From the NCBI GenBank assembly GCA_002432865.1, contig DJGX01000050.1, positions 318 through 37,769 on the forward strand: a DNA stretch of 37,452 nt, read 5' to 3'. The notes beneath the pieces are model-generated. The model was not told where the DNA came from and did no database searches. It was given only the letters and a program-made list of their open reading frames with translations. Below, in pieces: positions 24,609 to 32,537 of this stretch (its first letter is position 1; every line of letters starts with the position of its first letter). The stretch is from Cloacimonetes bacterium UBA5835 (GTDB taxonomy: Bacteria > Cloacimonadota > Cloacimonadia > Cloacimonadales > Cloacimonadaceae). The translations under genes and the position numbers were made by a program.

Positions 24609-24977
24609 ATGATACAAGCACAAACAATGCTCAATATTGCTGATAACTCCGGTGCCAAGAAAGCTATGTGCATCAAGGTTTTAGGTGGAACGAAGCGTAA
24701 ATATGCATCGATCGGTGATGTAATAGTAGTAGCGATTAAAAGTGCCACTCCTGGCGGCAGAGTAAAAAAGGGAAGTGTGGAAAAAGCTGTAATCGTTCGC
24801 ACCCGGAAAGAGATACGGCGTCCAGATGGCTCCTATATTCGTTTTGCTGATAATGCAGCAGTTATTATAGATGAAAAATATGAACCTAAAGGGACTCGTA
24901 TATTTGGACCGGTTGCTCGTGAACTTCGTGAAGCGCATTATATGAAGATAGTATCCCTGGCTCCGGAAGTTCTTTAG
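24609..24977 (+). CDS. rplN: 50S ribosomal protein L14
   Basis: A 122-residue intersubunit-bridge protein, beginning M-I-Q-A-Q-T-M-L-N-I-A-D-N-S-G-A-K-K. It ends with G-T-R-I-F-G-P-V-A-R-E-L-R...I-V-S-L-A-P-E-V-L. Length and sequence are highly typical. Confidence 0.98.
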   Translation: MIQAQTMLNIADNSGAKKAMCIKVLGGTKRKYASIGDVIVVAIKSATPGGRVKKGSVEKAVIVRTRKEIRRPDGSYIRFADNAAVIIDEKYEPKGTRIFGPVARELREAHYMKIVSLAPEVL

Positions 24978-24985
24978 GAGGAAAT

Positions 24986-25306
24986 GTGGCAAAGAATAAA
25001 TTGCATTTTAAAAAAGGCGATCTCGTGAAAGTAATCTCCGGTGACGATAGAGGTAAAAAAGGCCATATTCTTAAGGTCTTTCCTAAAACCGGAAAGGTCA
25101 TTGTAGAGAAAGTTCATTTGATAAAAAAACACTCTAAACCCACTCAGCAAAATCCTCAGGGAGGCATAATAACGATGGAGGCACCTATAAACGCTTCCAA
25201 TGTGATGCTTTTCAACGAGAAGTTGAATGCTGTTTCTAAACCTGTATATCAGATTCGCGAAGGCCGCCGCATCCGTGTCTGTAAAAAGACAGGTGATGAG
25301 ATATAG
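24986..25306 (+). CDS. rplX: 50S ribosomal protein L24
   Basis: 106 residues from a GTG start, with AGGAGG 6 nt upstream. The KOW motif (G-D-L-V-K-V-I-S-G-D-D-R-G-K-K-G) is at about 11-26. It is a large-subunit assembly initiator. An ATG two bases earlier is out of frame. Confidence 0.96.
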   Translation: MAKNKLHFKKGDLVKVISGDDRGKKGHILKVFPKTGKVIVEKVHLIKKHSKPTQQNPQGGIITMEAPINASNVMLFNEKLNAVSKPVYQIREGRRIRVCKKTGDEI

Positions 25307-25319
25307 AGGAGATGAATAA

Positions 25320-25865
25320 ATGAACCGTTTGAAAGAACGCTATAAAACTCAGGTGGTAGAAGCTTTAACAAAGAGATTTGGTTACCACAATCCCCATCAG
25401 GTTCCCAAAATGGAAAAGATTGTAGTTAGTATGGGGGTAGGGCAAGCAACTCAGAATAAAGCTCTTTTAGATAATGCTGTAAAGGATATGGAACTTATTT
25501 GTGGGCGTAAACCTGTTGTAACTAAAGCTCGTAAATCTATCTCTAATTTTAAGCTGCGTAAAGGGATGCCAATTGGTTGCAAAGTAACCCTTAGAAACGA
25601 AGTTATGTATGAATTTTACGATCGTCTCATATCTTTAGCAATACCCAGAATACGAGATTTTAGAGGTATACCGGTAGATGCCTTTGATGGCAGAGGAAAT
25701 TTCTCCTTTGGCTTAAAGGAACAAACTGTGTTTCCAGAAATTGATTATGATAAGATAGATACTACCCGTGGATTAAATATCACGATAGTAACCACAGCAA
25801 AAACAGATGAGGAATGCCGAGCTCTGTTACAAGAGATGGGTATGCCTTTTCAAAAAAGCGAATAA
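25320..25865 (+). CDS. rplE: 50S ribosomal protein L5
   Basis: A 181-residue protein that carries 5S rRNA into the central protuberance. It has V-P-K-M-E-K-I-V-V-S-M-G-V-G, then R-K-P-V-V-T-K-A-R-K-S-I and the R-D-F-R-G-I...F-D-G-R-G-N-F-S-F-G-L-K-E-Q block. Normal length. Confidence 0.97.
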   Translation: MNRLKERYKTQVVEALTKRFGYHNPHQVPKMEKIVVSMGVGQATQNKALLDNAVKDMELICGRKPVVTKARKSISNFKLRKGMPIGCKVTLRNEVMYEFYDRLISLAIPRIRDFRGIPVDAFDGRGNFSFGLKEQTVFPEIDYDKIDTTRGLNITIVTTAKTDEECRALLQEMGMPFQKSE

Positions 25866-25874
25866 GGAGGATTA

Positions 25875-26060
25875 GTGGCCAAAAAATCACTCATCATAAA
25901 ACAACAACGAACTCCTAAATTCAAAGTTAGAAAATATAACCGTTGCAAGATTTGCGGACGCCCACGCGCCTATATGCGCGATTTTGGAATGTGCCGTTTA
26001 TGTTTCCGCAAATATGCTTCGGAAGGCCAGATTCCTGGAATAACCAGAAGTAGCTGGTAA
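25875..26060 (+). CDS. rpsZ: 30S ribosomal protein S14, zinc (type Z) form
   Basis: 61 residues from a GTG start with AAGGAGG 4 nt upstream. Zinc ligands C24, C27, C40 and C43 (C-K-I-C and C-R-L-C) mark the short zinc-binding S14 rather than the longer zinc-free form. The C terminus I-P-G-I-T-R-S-S-W is the family signature. Confidence 0.96.
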   Translation: MAKKSLIIKQQRTPKFKVRKYNRCKICGRPRAYMRDFGMCRLCFRKYASEGQIPGITRSSW

Positions 26061-26077
26061 TAAAATGGAGGATATAA

Positions 26078-26491
26078 ATGAGTATTAGTGATCCGATAGC
26101 TGATGCATTGACAAAAATTCGTAATGCATATCGTGCCGGACATTCGCAGGTGATTGTTAACCATAATAAACTCGTGGAAGCACTGGTTAATATCCTTGCC
26201 GAAGAAAACTTTGTTAATAGTGTCCAAGTTCTTGATAGAGACCCCGAAAATCACATTAATTACAAGCGTATTTTAGTAATTCTACGCTATACTAATGACG
26301 GGGAGCCAGTGTTGCAAGGAATTCAGAGAATTTCCAAACCCGGAAGACGGGTTTATGTAAAAGCCGATAATTTGCCCTGCGTCTATAATCATACTGGTTG
26401 TGCTATTATTTCAACCAGCGAAGGTGTGATGGTAGATCGCGATGCGCGCCTGAAACGTGTTGGTGGCGAATATGTTTGCAAGGTTTGGTGA
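26078..26491 (+). CDS. rpsH: 30S ribosomal protein S8
   Basis: A 137-residue central-domain rRNA binder. It has S-D-P-I-A-D-A-L-T-K-I-R-N-A at the start, K-P-G-R-R-V-Y, and the C-terminal I-I-S-T-S-E-G-V-M-x-D...G-G-E-Y-V-C-K-V-W. In E. coli it represses the spc operon. GGAGG precedes the start. Confidence 0.97.
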   Translation: MSISDPIADALTKIRNAYRAGHSQVIVNHNKLVEALVNILAEENFVNSVQVLDRDPENHINYKRILVILRYTNDGEPVLQGIQRISKPGRRVYVKADNLPCVYNHTGCAIISTSEGVMVDRDARLKRVGGEYVCKVW

Positions 26492-26502
26492 GGGGGAAAA
26501 AG

Positions 26503-27075
26503 ATGTCACGCATTGGAAAAGCTCCTATTAAATTAAACTCTGAAACAAAAGTGAATGTAACTAATAATGTGATTACTGTTAAAGGTAAATTGGGAGAACT
26601 GAAGTGGACACTTCTTCCCGGAATTACTATTGAAATTGAAGATAGTGTTTTAAGAGTAAATCGTGCTGATGATAGTAAAGATCAACGTGCTTTACATGGT
26701 TTAACTCGTGCCCTTTTACAAAATATGGTTACTGGTGTAACGGAAGGGTATCAAAAAACTCTGCATATATATGGAACTGGTTATTCTTCGGAAGTAGTAG
26801 GACCTTGGCTAAGACTTTCCCTTGGTTTTTCACATGATATCCTATTGCAGATTCCAAAAGAGTTACAAGTGAGTGCAGAAGCCGTCCCACGCTCCAAGGG
26901 TACTCGATCAGATTTTCAAAGTATAATAACTATTAAAGGTATAGACAAACAGCTGGTTGGTCAGTTTGCTGCAGAAGTACGAAATTGCCGTCCTCCAGAA
27001 AATTATAAAGGCAAAGGCATACGCTATATTGATGAACATGTTATTATAAAAGCTGGAAAAGCCGGGACTAAATAA
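26503..27075 (+). CDS. rplF: 50S ribosomal protein L6
   Basis: 190 residues from the ATG at 26503 (M-S-R-I-G-K-A-P-I), preceded by AGGGGG. A longer frame from 26398 would overlap rpsH and has no homologous N terminus, so I reject it. The C-terminal signature G-K-G-I-R-Y-I-D-E-H-V-I-I-K-A-G-K is present. It lies near the elongation-factor binding site. Confidence 0.96.
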   Translation: MSRIGKAPIKLNSETKVNVTNNVITVKGKLGELKWTLLPGITIEIEDSVLRVNRADDSKDQRALHGLTRALLQNMVTGVTEGYQKTLHIYGTGYSSEVVGPWLRLSLGFSHDILLQIPKELQVSAEAVPRSKGTRSDFQSIITIKGIDKQLVGQFAAEVRNCRPPENYKGKGIRYIDEHVIIKAGKAGTK

Positions 27076-27092
27076 GGAAAGGTGAAAAGATT

Positions 27093-27464
27093 ATGATAAC
27101 TCCAAGCTGTAAGATTAAAAATGACCTTCGGAAACGCCGTCATTTCTCTATCCGGAAAAGAGTTAGCGGAACATCAGAACGTCCTCGCTTAGTAGTTTTC
27201 CGTTCTCTGAAGCATATATATGCACAGGTTATAGATGATACGAAAGGTGAAACTTTGATCTCTATGTCTACTATAGCCAAAGATATGGGTACTTTAACTG
27301 GGAAGAAAAAAACTGAACAAAGCTACGAAGTGGGAGTAAAACTTGGTGAAAAAGCACTTGCTGCCGGAATTAAAAAAGTAGCTTTTGATCGCTCCGGTTA
27401 TAAATATCATGGAAGAATAAAAGCCCTTGCAGAAGGTGCTCGTAAAGCCGGATTGGATTTCTAA
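27093..27464 (+). CDS. rplR: 50S ribosomal protein L18
   Basis: A 123-residue 5S rRNA-binding protein. It has R-K-R-V-S-G-T-S-E-R-P-R-L-V-V-F-R-S, then I-Y-A-Q-V-I-D-D, and the end F-D-R-S-G-Y-K-Y-H-G-R-I-K-A-L-A-E-G-A-R. GGAAAGG precedes the ATG. Confidence 0.97.
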   Translation: MITPSCKIKNDLRKRRHFSIRKRVSGTSERPRLVVFRSLKHIYAQVIDDTKGETLISMSTIAKDMGTLTGKKKTEQSYEVGVKLGEKALAAGIKKVAFDRSGYKYHGRIKALAEGARKAGLDF

Positions 27465-27473
27465 GGAGCAGAG

Positions 27474-27992
27474 ATGAATTACGAACAAAATCATATGGAA
27501 GAAGAAAAATTAATTGAAAAGATAATCGAAACCAAGCGTGTGGCCAAAGTTGTGAAAGGTGGCAGAAACTTCAGCTTTTCCGCTATTGTAGTTGTTGGTG
27601 ATAAACAAGGCAACATTGGTGTAGGAAATGGTAAAGCGAACGAAATCGTGGATGCAATTCGCAAAGCGAAAGAAAGAGCCGTAAAAAATATGTTCAAAGT
27701 GCCTATTGTGAGAGGGACTGTTCCTCACGAAATCATAGCTCGCTACGGAGCATCTCGTGTAATGATAAAACCTGCTGCTCCTGGAACTGGAATTATTGCG
27801 GGTGGAACTACTCGAGCCATTTTTGAGGCCGCGGGAATTGAAAATATTTTGTGTAAATCACTTGGCTCTAATACCCCCACTAATGTTGTTAAAGCTACAA
27901 TTAATGGCTTAAAATCGATGCGTACATTGTCCGATATTTCTCGCTTAAGAAATAAGACAATGGCTCAACTTACTGGCCAGGAGGAGAAATGA
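27474..27992 (+). CDS. rpsE: 30S ribosomal protein S5
   Basis: A 172-residue protein of the mRNA entry channel. The dsRBD-like N-terminal domain (V-A-K-V-V-K-G-G-R-N-F-S-F) is followed by the S5 C-terminal domain with R-Y-G-A-S-R-V and P-A-A-P-G-T-G-I-I-A-G-G. It overlaps rpmD by 4 bp (ATGA). Confidence 0.97.
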   Translation: MNYEQNHMEEEKLIEKIIETKRVAKVVKGGRNFSFSAIVVVGDKQGNIGVGNGKANEIVDAIRKAKERAVKNMFKVPIVRGTVPHEIIARYGASRVMIKPAAPGTGIIAGGTTRAIFEAAGIENILCKSLGSNTPTNVVKATINGLKSMRTLSDISRLRNKTMAQLTGQEEK

Positions 27993-28174
27993 AACTGAAA
28001 GTTACTCAAATCCGCAGTACAATAAATCGCATCGAAGACCATAAAAGGGTTATAAAAGCTCTCGGTCTTGGGAGAATAGGGAAAAGCAGAATTCATAATG
28101 ATAGCCCCACTATCCGAGGTATGATCAACAAGGTCGGTTACCTCTTAAAAGTTGAAGAACTGGAGGAGGAATAA
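27989..28174 (+). CDS. rpmD: 50S ribosomal protein L30
   Basis: A 61-residue protein with K-V-T-Q-I-R-S-T-I-N-R and the core L-G-L-G-R-I-G-K-S...I-R-G-M-I-N-K-V-G-Y-L-L-K-V-E. Bacterial length. AGGAGG lies inside the end of rpsE. Confidence 0.95.
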   Translation: MKLKVTQIRSTINRIEDHKRVIKALGLGRIGKSRIHNDSPTIRGMINKVGYLLKVEELEEE

Positions 28175-28176
28175 CG

Positions 28177-28632
28177 ATGTTAACATTATCCGATTTACAA
28201 AGATCAGCAGGAAGAAAAGATAAAAAACGCCTAGGAAAAGGACAAGGTTCTGGTTGGGGACACCAAGCAGGTCGTGGACACAAAGGGAAAAAAGCCCGTG
28301 CAGGTGGAAATGTACCTCCTTATTTTGAAGGTGGACAGATGCCTATGAATCGTCGTCTTCCCAAACGCGGTTTTAAAAATATCTTCCGGGAAAATTACCG
28401 CACTTTGAATCTGTATCGTTTACAGTATATCGATATTACAGATCTGGATATTCCAACTATGGAAAAGATGGGATTAATTCCCACCAAAGGGAAAAAAGCC
28501 AATGCGCCGGTGAAAGTTTTAGCCGGTGTGAAAGATGAATTCACCAAAACCGTTAATATCAAAGCTAATGCTTTTTCACAAAAAGCCAAAGAGATTATTG
28601 AGAAGAACGGTGGTAAGGCGGAGGTAGTGTAA
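28177..28632 (+). CDS. rplO: 50S ribosomal protein L15
   Basis: A 151-residue late-assembly protein with the extended Gly/Lys-rich N terminus (K-R-L-G-K-G-Q-G-S-G-W-G...G-R-G-H-K-G-K-K-A-R). G-G-Q-M-P-M-N-R-R-L-P-K-R-G-F is the family motif. It is 2 bp after rpmD, with GAGGAGG upstream. Confidence 0.97.
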   Translation: MLTLSDLQRSAGRKDKKRLGKGQGSGWGHQAGRGHKGKKARAGGNVPPYFEGGQMPMNRRLPKRGFKNIFRENYRTLNLYRLQYIDITDLDIPTMEKMGLIPTKGKKANAPVKVLAGVKDEFTKTVNIKANAFSQKAKEIIEKNGGKAEVV

Positions 28633-28633
28633 C

Positions 28634-29947
28634 TTGTTCAAGACTATTGGTAATATGTTCCGGATTCCGGACCTCAAGAAGAAGATCTTTTTTACTGGCC
28701 TGTTTCTGGTGTTATACCGGTTAGGAAGTTTTATTCCACTTCCAGGAGTTAACGCCACAGCTTTGAAAGCTTTTTTTGAAGGTGCTCGTGAGGGTGGCAA
28801 TACCCTTTTCGGGCTTTTAGACCTCTTTGTGGGTGGTAACTTTGAACGTGCGTCAGTTTTTGCCTTAGGTATTATGCCTTATATTACTGCGTCCATTGTT
28901 ATTCAGCTATTGGGGAGTATTATTCCCTATTTTGAAAAGCTGCGTAAGGAAGGAGCCGAAGGCCAAAAAAAGCTAAATCAGATTACCCGTTATGGAACCG
29001 TTATTTTAGCTGCTTTTAACGCTATAACAATCACAATGTGGCTTACTAATCTCTCTGGAGGAGTAGTTCCGCGCCCGAATTTTTTGTTCCATTTAACAGG
29101 GATAATAACTTTGATTACGGGAACAATGATTGTTATGTGGATTGGGGAACAAATTACCGAACATGGTATCGGCAATGGGATATCGCTGATCATTTTTGCC
29201 GGCATAATTGCCAGGTACCCTGAAGGTTTTGTAAGAATGTTTCAAAAAATCAGTGTTGATTCCAGCTACACCTGGAAAGCTCTGGTAACCATTATTTTAA
29301 TGGTGTTGGTTACTGCAGCAGTAATTTTTGTAACGGAAGCTGTGAGGAAAATTCCAGTTCAATATGCAAAGCGTATTGTGGGGAGAAGAGTTTACGGTGG
29401 TCAAAGTACTTATATCCCATTAAGGGTAAATACTGCTGGTGTTATTCCGATAATTTTTGCGCAGAGCGTTTTAATGTTTCCGGCAACGATTATTGCACTT
29501 GTGGGTAGTAACAGCGGATTCTGGGTAACTTTGAAAAACTTGTTATCACCAGGTTCAGTGCTCTATACAATATTATATGTAGGGCTCATTGTTTTCTTTG
29601 CCTATTTTTATACAGCCATTGTTCTCAATCCTACAGAAATGGCAGAAAATATGGTAAAATATGGTGGTCATATTCCAGGAAAGAAACCCGGGAAAAAGAC
29701 TGCAGAATACATTAACAATGTTCTGGTTCGCATAACCCTTCCTGGAGCTATTTTCTTTGCATTTATTGCTTTACTACCTGAAATTATGAGTAACCAATTA
29801 GACCTACCTTTTTATTTTGGAGGTACTGGTCTTTTGATTGTGGTAGGTGTAGCTTTGGATACTTTGCAGCAGATTGAATCTCATCTTGTGATGCGCCATT
29901 ATGATGGTTTTATGAAAAAAGGCAAATTACGCGGACGTTCAATGTAA
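28634..29947 (+). CDS. secY: preprotein translocase channel SecY
   Basis: A 437-residue inner-membrane pore subunit of SecYEG with about ten transmembrane helices. It starts at a TTG 1 bp after the rplO stop. It has Y-R-L-G-S-F-I-P-L-P-G-V near residue 27, the G-I-G-N-G-I-S-L-I-I-F-A-G-I block in the middle and the cytoplasmic loop A-x-R-I-V-G-R-R-V-Y-G-G-Q-S-T-Y-I-P. The late P-G-x-K-P-G-K-K-T loop that contacts SecA and ribosomes is also present. Length is normal. Confidence 0.97.
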   Translation: MFKTIGNMFRIPDLKKKIFFTGLFLVLYRLGSFIPLPGVNATALKAFFEGAREGGNTLFGLLDLFVGGNFERASVFALGIMPYITASIVIQLLGSIIPYFEKLRKEGAEGQKKLNQITRYGTVILAAFNAITITMWLTNLSGGVVPRPNFLFHLTGIITLITGTMIVMWIGEQITEHGIGNGISLIIFAGIIARYPEGFVRMFQKISVDSSYTWKALVTIILMVLVTAAVIFVTEAVRKIPVQYAKRIVGRRVYGGQSTYIPLRVNTAGVIPIIFAQSVLMFPATIIALVGSNSGFWVTLKNLLSPGSVLYTILYVGLIVFFAYFYTAIVLNPTEMAENMVKYGGHIPGKKPGKKTAEYINNVLVRITLPGAIFFAFIALLPEIMSNQLDLPFYFGGTGLLIVVGVALDTLQQIESHLVMRHYDGFMKKGKLRGRSM

Positions 29948-29948
29948 T

Positions 29949-30710
29949 ATGATATACATAAAATCTGCTTCAGAAATAGAAAAAATGAGAAAAAGCTGCC
30001 ACATAGTTGGTGGCTTGCTGGATGCTTTGGAAGGTCTTATCAGGCCTGGAATTAGCACCTTAGAATTGGACAAATTTGCTGAGGACTATATTTTGAGCAG
30101 AGGCGGCAAGCCCTCTTTTAAAGGTTATCAGGTAGATGGGCTACCACCTTTTTCAGGTTCAATTTGTACCTCAATTAATGAACAGATTGTCCATGGAATA
30201 CCAAATGCCAATAGTATCCTTAAAGAAGGAGATATTATTGGGGTTGATGTAGGTGTTAATTTAAATGGTTATAATGCTGATGCAGCAAGAACTTATAGAG
30301 TTGGCAAAATATCTAGCGAAGCGGAAAAGCTGTTGCAGGTAACTAAAGAATCTCTGTATAGAGGAATTGCAGCAGCCATCCCTGGAAACCGCATTGGAGA
30401 TATTTCTTATGCGATTGGCTCCTTTGTTAAATCCAAGGGCTATTTTGTGGCCGATAATCTTACCGGACATGGCATTGGACGCAATTTACACGAAGAGCCA
30501 ATGATACCAAATATGGGGAAACCGGGAAGAGGACCTCGTTTGTCTTCCGGTATGACTTTGGCTATTGAACCAATGGTTAATATTGGAACGAATCGTGTTT
30601 TCGAGAATGGGTGGGAGTTCAAAGTTTGGGATAACAGCTTATCAGCTCATTTTGAACATACTATCTTAATAACCGATGGCGAACCTGAGATTTTAACAGT
30701 TGCTGAGTGA
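29949..30710 (+). CDS. map: methionine aminopeptidase, type I
   Basis: A 253-residue cytoplasmic enzyme removing N-terminal Met from new proteins. The five metal ligands are D100 (G-V-D-V-G), D111 (N-A-D-A-A-R), H174 (G-H-G-I-G), E207 (I-E-P) and E236 (F-E-H-T). H82 (V-H-G-I-P) and H181 are the conserved substrate histidines. It starts one base after secY. The adk gene that commonly lies between secY and map is absent. Confidence 0.97.
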   Translation: MIYIKSASEIEKMRKSCHIVGGLLDALEGLIRPGISTLELDKFAEDYILSRGGKPSFKGYQVDGLPPFSGSICTSINEQIVHGIPNANSILKEGDIIGVDVGVNLNGYNADAARTYRVGKISSEAEKLLQVTKESLYRGIAAAIPGNRIGDISYAIGSFVKSKGYFVADNLTGHGIGRNLHEEPMIPNMGKPGRGPRLSSGMTLAIEPMVNIGTNRVFENGWEFKVWDNSLSAHFEHTILITDGEPEILTVAE

Positions 30711-30722
30711 GGATAATTTGCT

Positions 30723-30941
30723 ATGAGTAAATCTGGTGTTATAGAAGTGGAAGGTATTGTAACTGAAGCTCTTCCTAACACAACTTTTCGCGTTACTCTG
30801 GAAAATGGCCATGAGATATTGGCTCATTCTTCAGGGAAAATGCGGATGAACTATATCAGAATTCTGCCGGGAGATAAGGTAAAAGTGGAACTTTCTCCCT
30901 ACGATCTTACCCGAGGCAGAATAACCTACCGCTATAAATAA
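30723..30941 (+). CDS. infA: translation initiation factor IF-1
   Basis: A 72-residue S1/OB-fold protein binding the 30S A site during initiation. It has I-E-V-E-G-I-V-T-E-A-L-P-N-T-x-F-R-V and the end L-P-G-D-K-V-K-V-E-L-S-P-Y-D-L-T-R-G-R-I-T-Y-R-Y-K. Canonical length. Confidence 0.98.
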   Translation: MSKSGVIEVEGIVTEALPNTTFRVTLENGHEILAHSSGKMRMNYIRILPGDKVKVELSPYDLTRGRITYRYK

Positions 30942-30988
30942 ATAATAAATGATTGCAATAAGCCCTGTGGCTAAGCAAGGAGATGATA

Positions 30989-31105
30989 ATGAAAGTGAAA
31001 GCTTCCGTTAAAAAAATCTGCAAGGATTGCAGAATAATTAAGCGCAACGGTATAATCCGTGTGATTTGCAGTTCAAACCCCAAACATAAACAGAGACAGG
31101 GTTAA
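30989..31105 (+). CDS. rpmJ: 50S ribosomal protein L36, zinc form
   Basis: A 38-residue protein: M-K-V-K-A-S-V-K-K-I-C-K-D-C at the start and N-P-K-H-K-Q-R-Q-G at the end. C11, C14, C27 and H33 are the zinc ligands of the C+ form. AAGGAG lies 8 nt before the ATG. It occupies its usual place between infA and rpsM. Confidence 0.97.
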   Translation: MKVKASVKKICKDCRIIKRNGIIRVICSSNPKHKQRQG

Positions 31106-31116
31106 GGAGGGAAAAC

Positions 31117-31485
31117 TTGGCACATATAGCAGGTATTGAACTTCCAAAGAACAAAAGATTGTTTATTGGGTTAACTTATATCTATGGTATTGGGCGTACC
31201 AATGCCAAAGAAATCTGCAAAAAAGCAAATATAGACGAAATGAAAAAAGTAGCTGACTTAACGATGGAAGAGGAAAAAATCCTGAGGGACATCGTTCAGA
31301 ATGAGTATGTTGTAGAAGGTGCATTACGAACCCAAATAGCTATGAATATCAAACGTCTGATGGAAATTGGTTGTTATCGCGGTCTCCGTCATAAACGGGG
31401 ACTTCCTGTCCGCGGACAAAGAACCCATACTAATGCCAGAACCCGTAAAGGACCTCGTGGCAGTTCAATTAAGAAGAAGAAATAG
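31117..31485 (+). CDS. rpsM: 30S ribosomal protein S13
   Basis: 122 residues from a TTG start with AAGGAGG about 8 nt upstream. It opens with A-H-I-A-G-I-E-L-P-K-N-K-R. It ends with R-G-L-R-H-K-R-G-L-P-V-R-G-Q-R-T-H-T-N-A-R-T-R-K and a Lys-rich tail. It contacts P-site tRNA and the B1 bridges. Confidence 0.97.
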   Translation: MAHIAGIELPKNKRLFIGLTYIYGIGRTNAKEICKKANIDEMKKVADLTMEEEKILRDIVQNEYVVEGALRTQIAMNIKRLMEIGCYRGLRHKRGLPVRGQRTHTNARTRKGPRGSSIKKKK

Positions 31486-31493
31486 GAGAAGAT

Positions 31494-31883
31494 ATGGCTA
31501 CAAAAACCAGAACCAAGAAAAAACGCGTGCGTCTTGCCTTTGATGAAGGTCTCTTCTATGTCCATTCCAGTTTCAATAATACTATTGTTACTTTAACAGA
31601 TAGAGCTGGAAATGTTCTTGCCTGGTCCAGCGGTGGAAAAGTTGGCAACAAAGGCTCTCGCAAAAGTACTCCTTTTGCAGCTCAAGTTGCTGCCTCAGAA
31701 GTTGCTAAAGCAGGTTTGGATATGGGAATTCAAAAAGTTGGCGTGATTGTTAAAGGTCCAGGTGGAGGACGCGAATCTGCCATACGGGCAGTTAATGCAG
31801 CAGGAATGAAAGTAACAATGATTAAGGATGAAACTCCCATTCCGCATAATGGCTGTCGTCCCCCTAAAACCAGAAGGATATAA
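31494..31883 (+). CDS. rpsK: 30S ribosomal protein S11
   Basis: A 129-residue platform protein. It has H-S-S-F-N-N-T-I-V-T-L-T-D, G-P-G-G-G-R-E-S-A-I-R-A, and the end P-I-P-H-N-G-C-R-P-P-K-T-R-R-I. Length is standard. Confidence 0.98.
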   Translation: MATKTRTKKKRVRLAFDEGLFYVHSSFNNTIVTLTDRAGNVLAWSSGGKVGNKGSRKSTPFAAQVAASEVAKAGLDMGIQKVGVIVKGPGGGRESAIRAVNAAGMKVTMIKDETPIPHNGCRPPKTRRI

Positions 31884-31894
31884 GGAGATAATCA

Positions 31895-32512
31895 ATGGCT
31901 AAATATACAGGACCCAAAGCAAGATTATGCCGTAAATTCGGAGAAAATATTTATGGTAATGCTAAGTACGATAAAATACTTAGCAGGCGGAAATTTCCTC
32001 CCGGACAGCATGGTAGAACTTTACGAAGGAAACCTACTGATTATAATTTACACTTGCGTGAAAAACAAAAACTACGCAACACTTATTGCTTGTTAGAAAA
32101 ACAGTTCAGCAACTATTTCAAAAAAGCGGCTAAAGCTTCTGGCGTAACAGGTGATAATTTATTACAGCTCTTAGAACGCCGTTTGGATAATGTTGTTTAT
32201 CGGATGGGTTTTGCTGTAACGAGGATGCAGGCACGTCAGTTTGTAAATCATGGTCATTTTTTAGTAAATGGCAGAAAAGTTGATATTCCTTCCTATCTTC
32301 TTAAGGAAGGAGACATTATTGAAGTGCGCACCAAAAGCCGCAGTATGAAAGCGCTTGTGGAAGCAATGGATAAAACCGAAGTAACATCTCCATATTCTTG
32401 GTTGAGTATAGATAAAGAAAATTTCCGCGGACAATTTAATTCCATTCCTGCGGTAAGTGAGATACCGGTCACTTGTGATCTGCGTCTCGTTGTTGAATTC
32501 TACTCCAAGTAA
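31895..32512 (+). CDS. rpsD: 30S ribosomal protein S4
   Basis: A 205-residue 16S-assembly initiator. It has A-K-Y-T-G-P-K-A-R-L-C-R-K-F-G, then P-P-G-Q-H-G and the S4 RNA-binding domain (L-E-R-R-L-D-N-V-V-Y-R-M-G-F, R-Q-F-V-N-H-G-H-F-L-V-N-G). Only one Cys remains in the N-terminal region, so it is the zinc-free form. AAGGAG precedes the ATG. Confidence 0.97.
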   Translation: MAKYTGPKARLCRKFGENIYGNAKYDKILSRRKFPPGQHGRTLRRKPTDYNLHLREKQKLRNTYCLLEKQFSNYFKKAAKASGVTGDNLLQLLERRLDNVVYRMGFAVTRMQARQFVNHGHFLVNGRKVDIPSYLLKEGDIIEVRTKSRSMKALVEAMDKTEVTSPYSWLSIDKENFRGQFNSIPAVSEIPVTCDLRLVVEFYSK

Positions 32513-32537
32513 TGCGCGATAAGCTTAAGGAGCAGCT

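Noticed and set aside
26398..26502. Longer start for L6
   Set aside because: The extra 35 residues are the rpsH sequence read in another frame; the homologous start and ribosome-binding site are at 26503.
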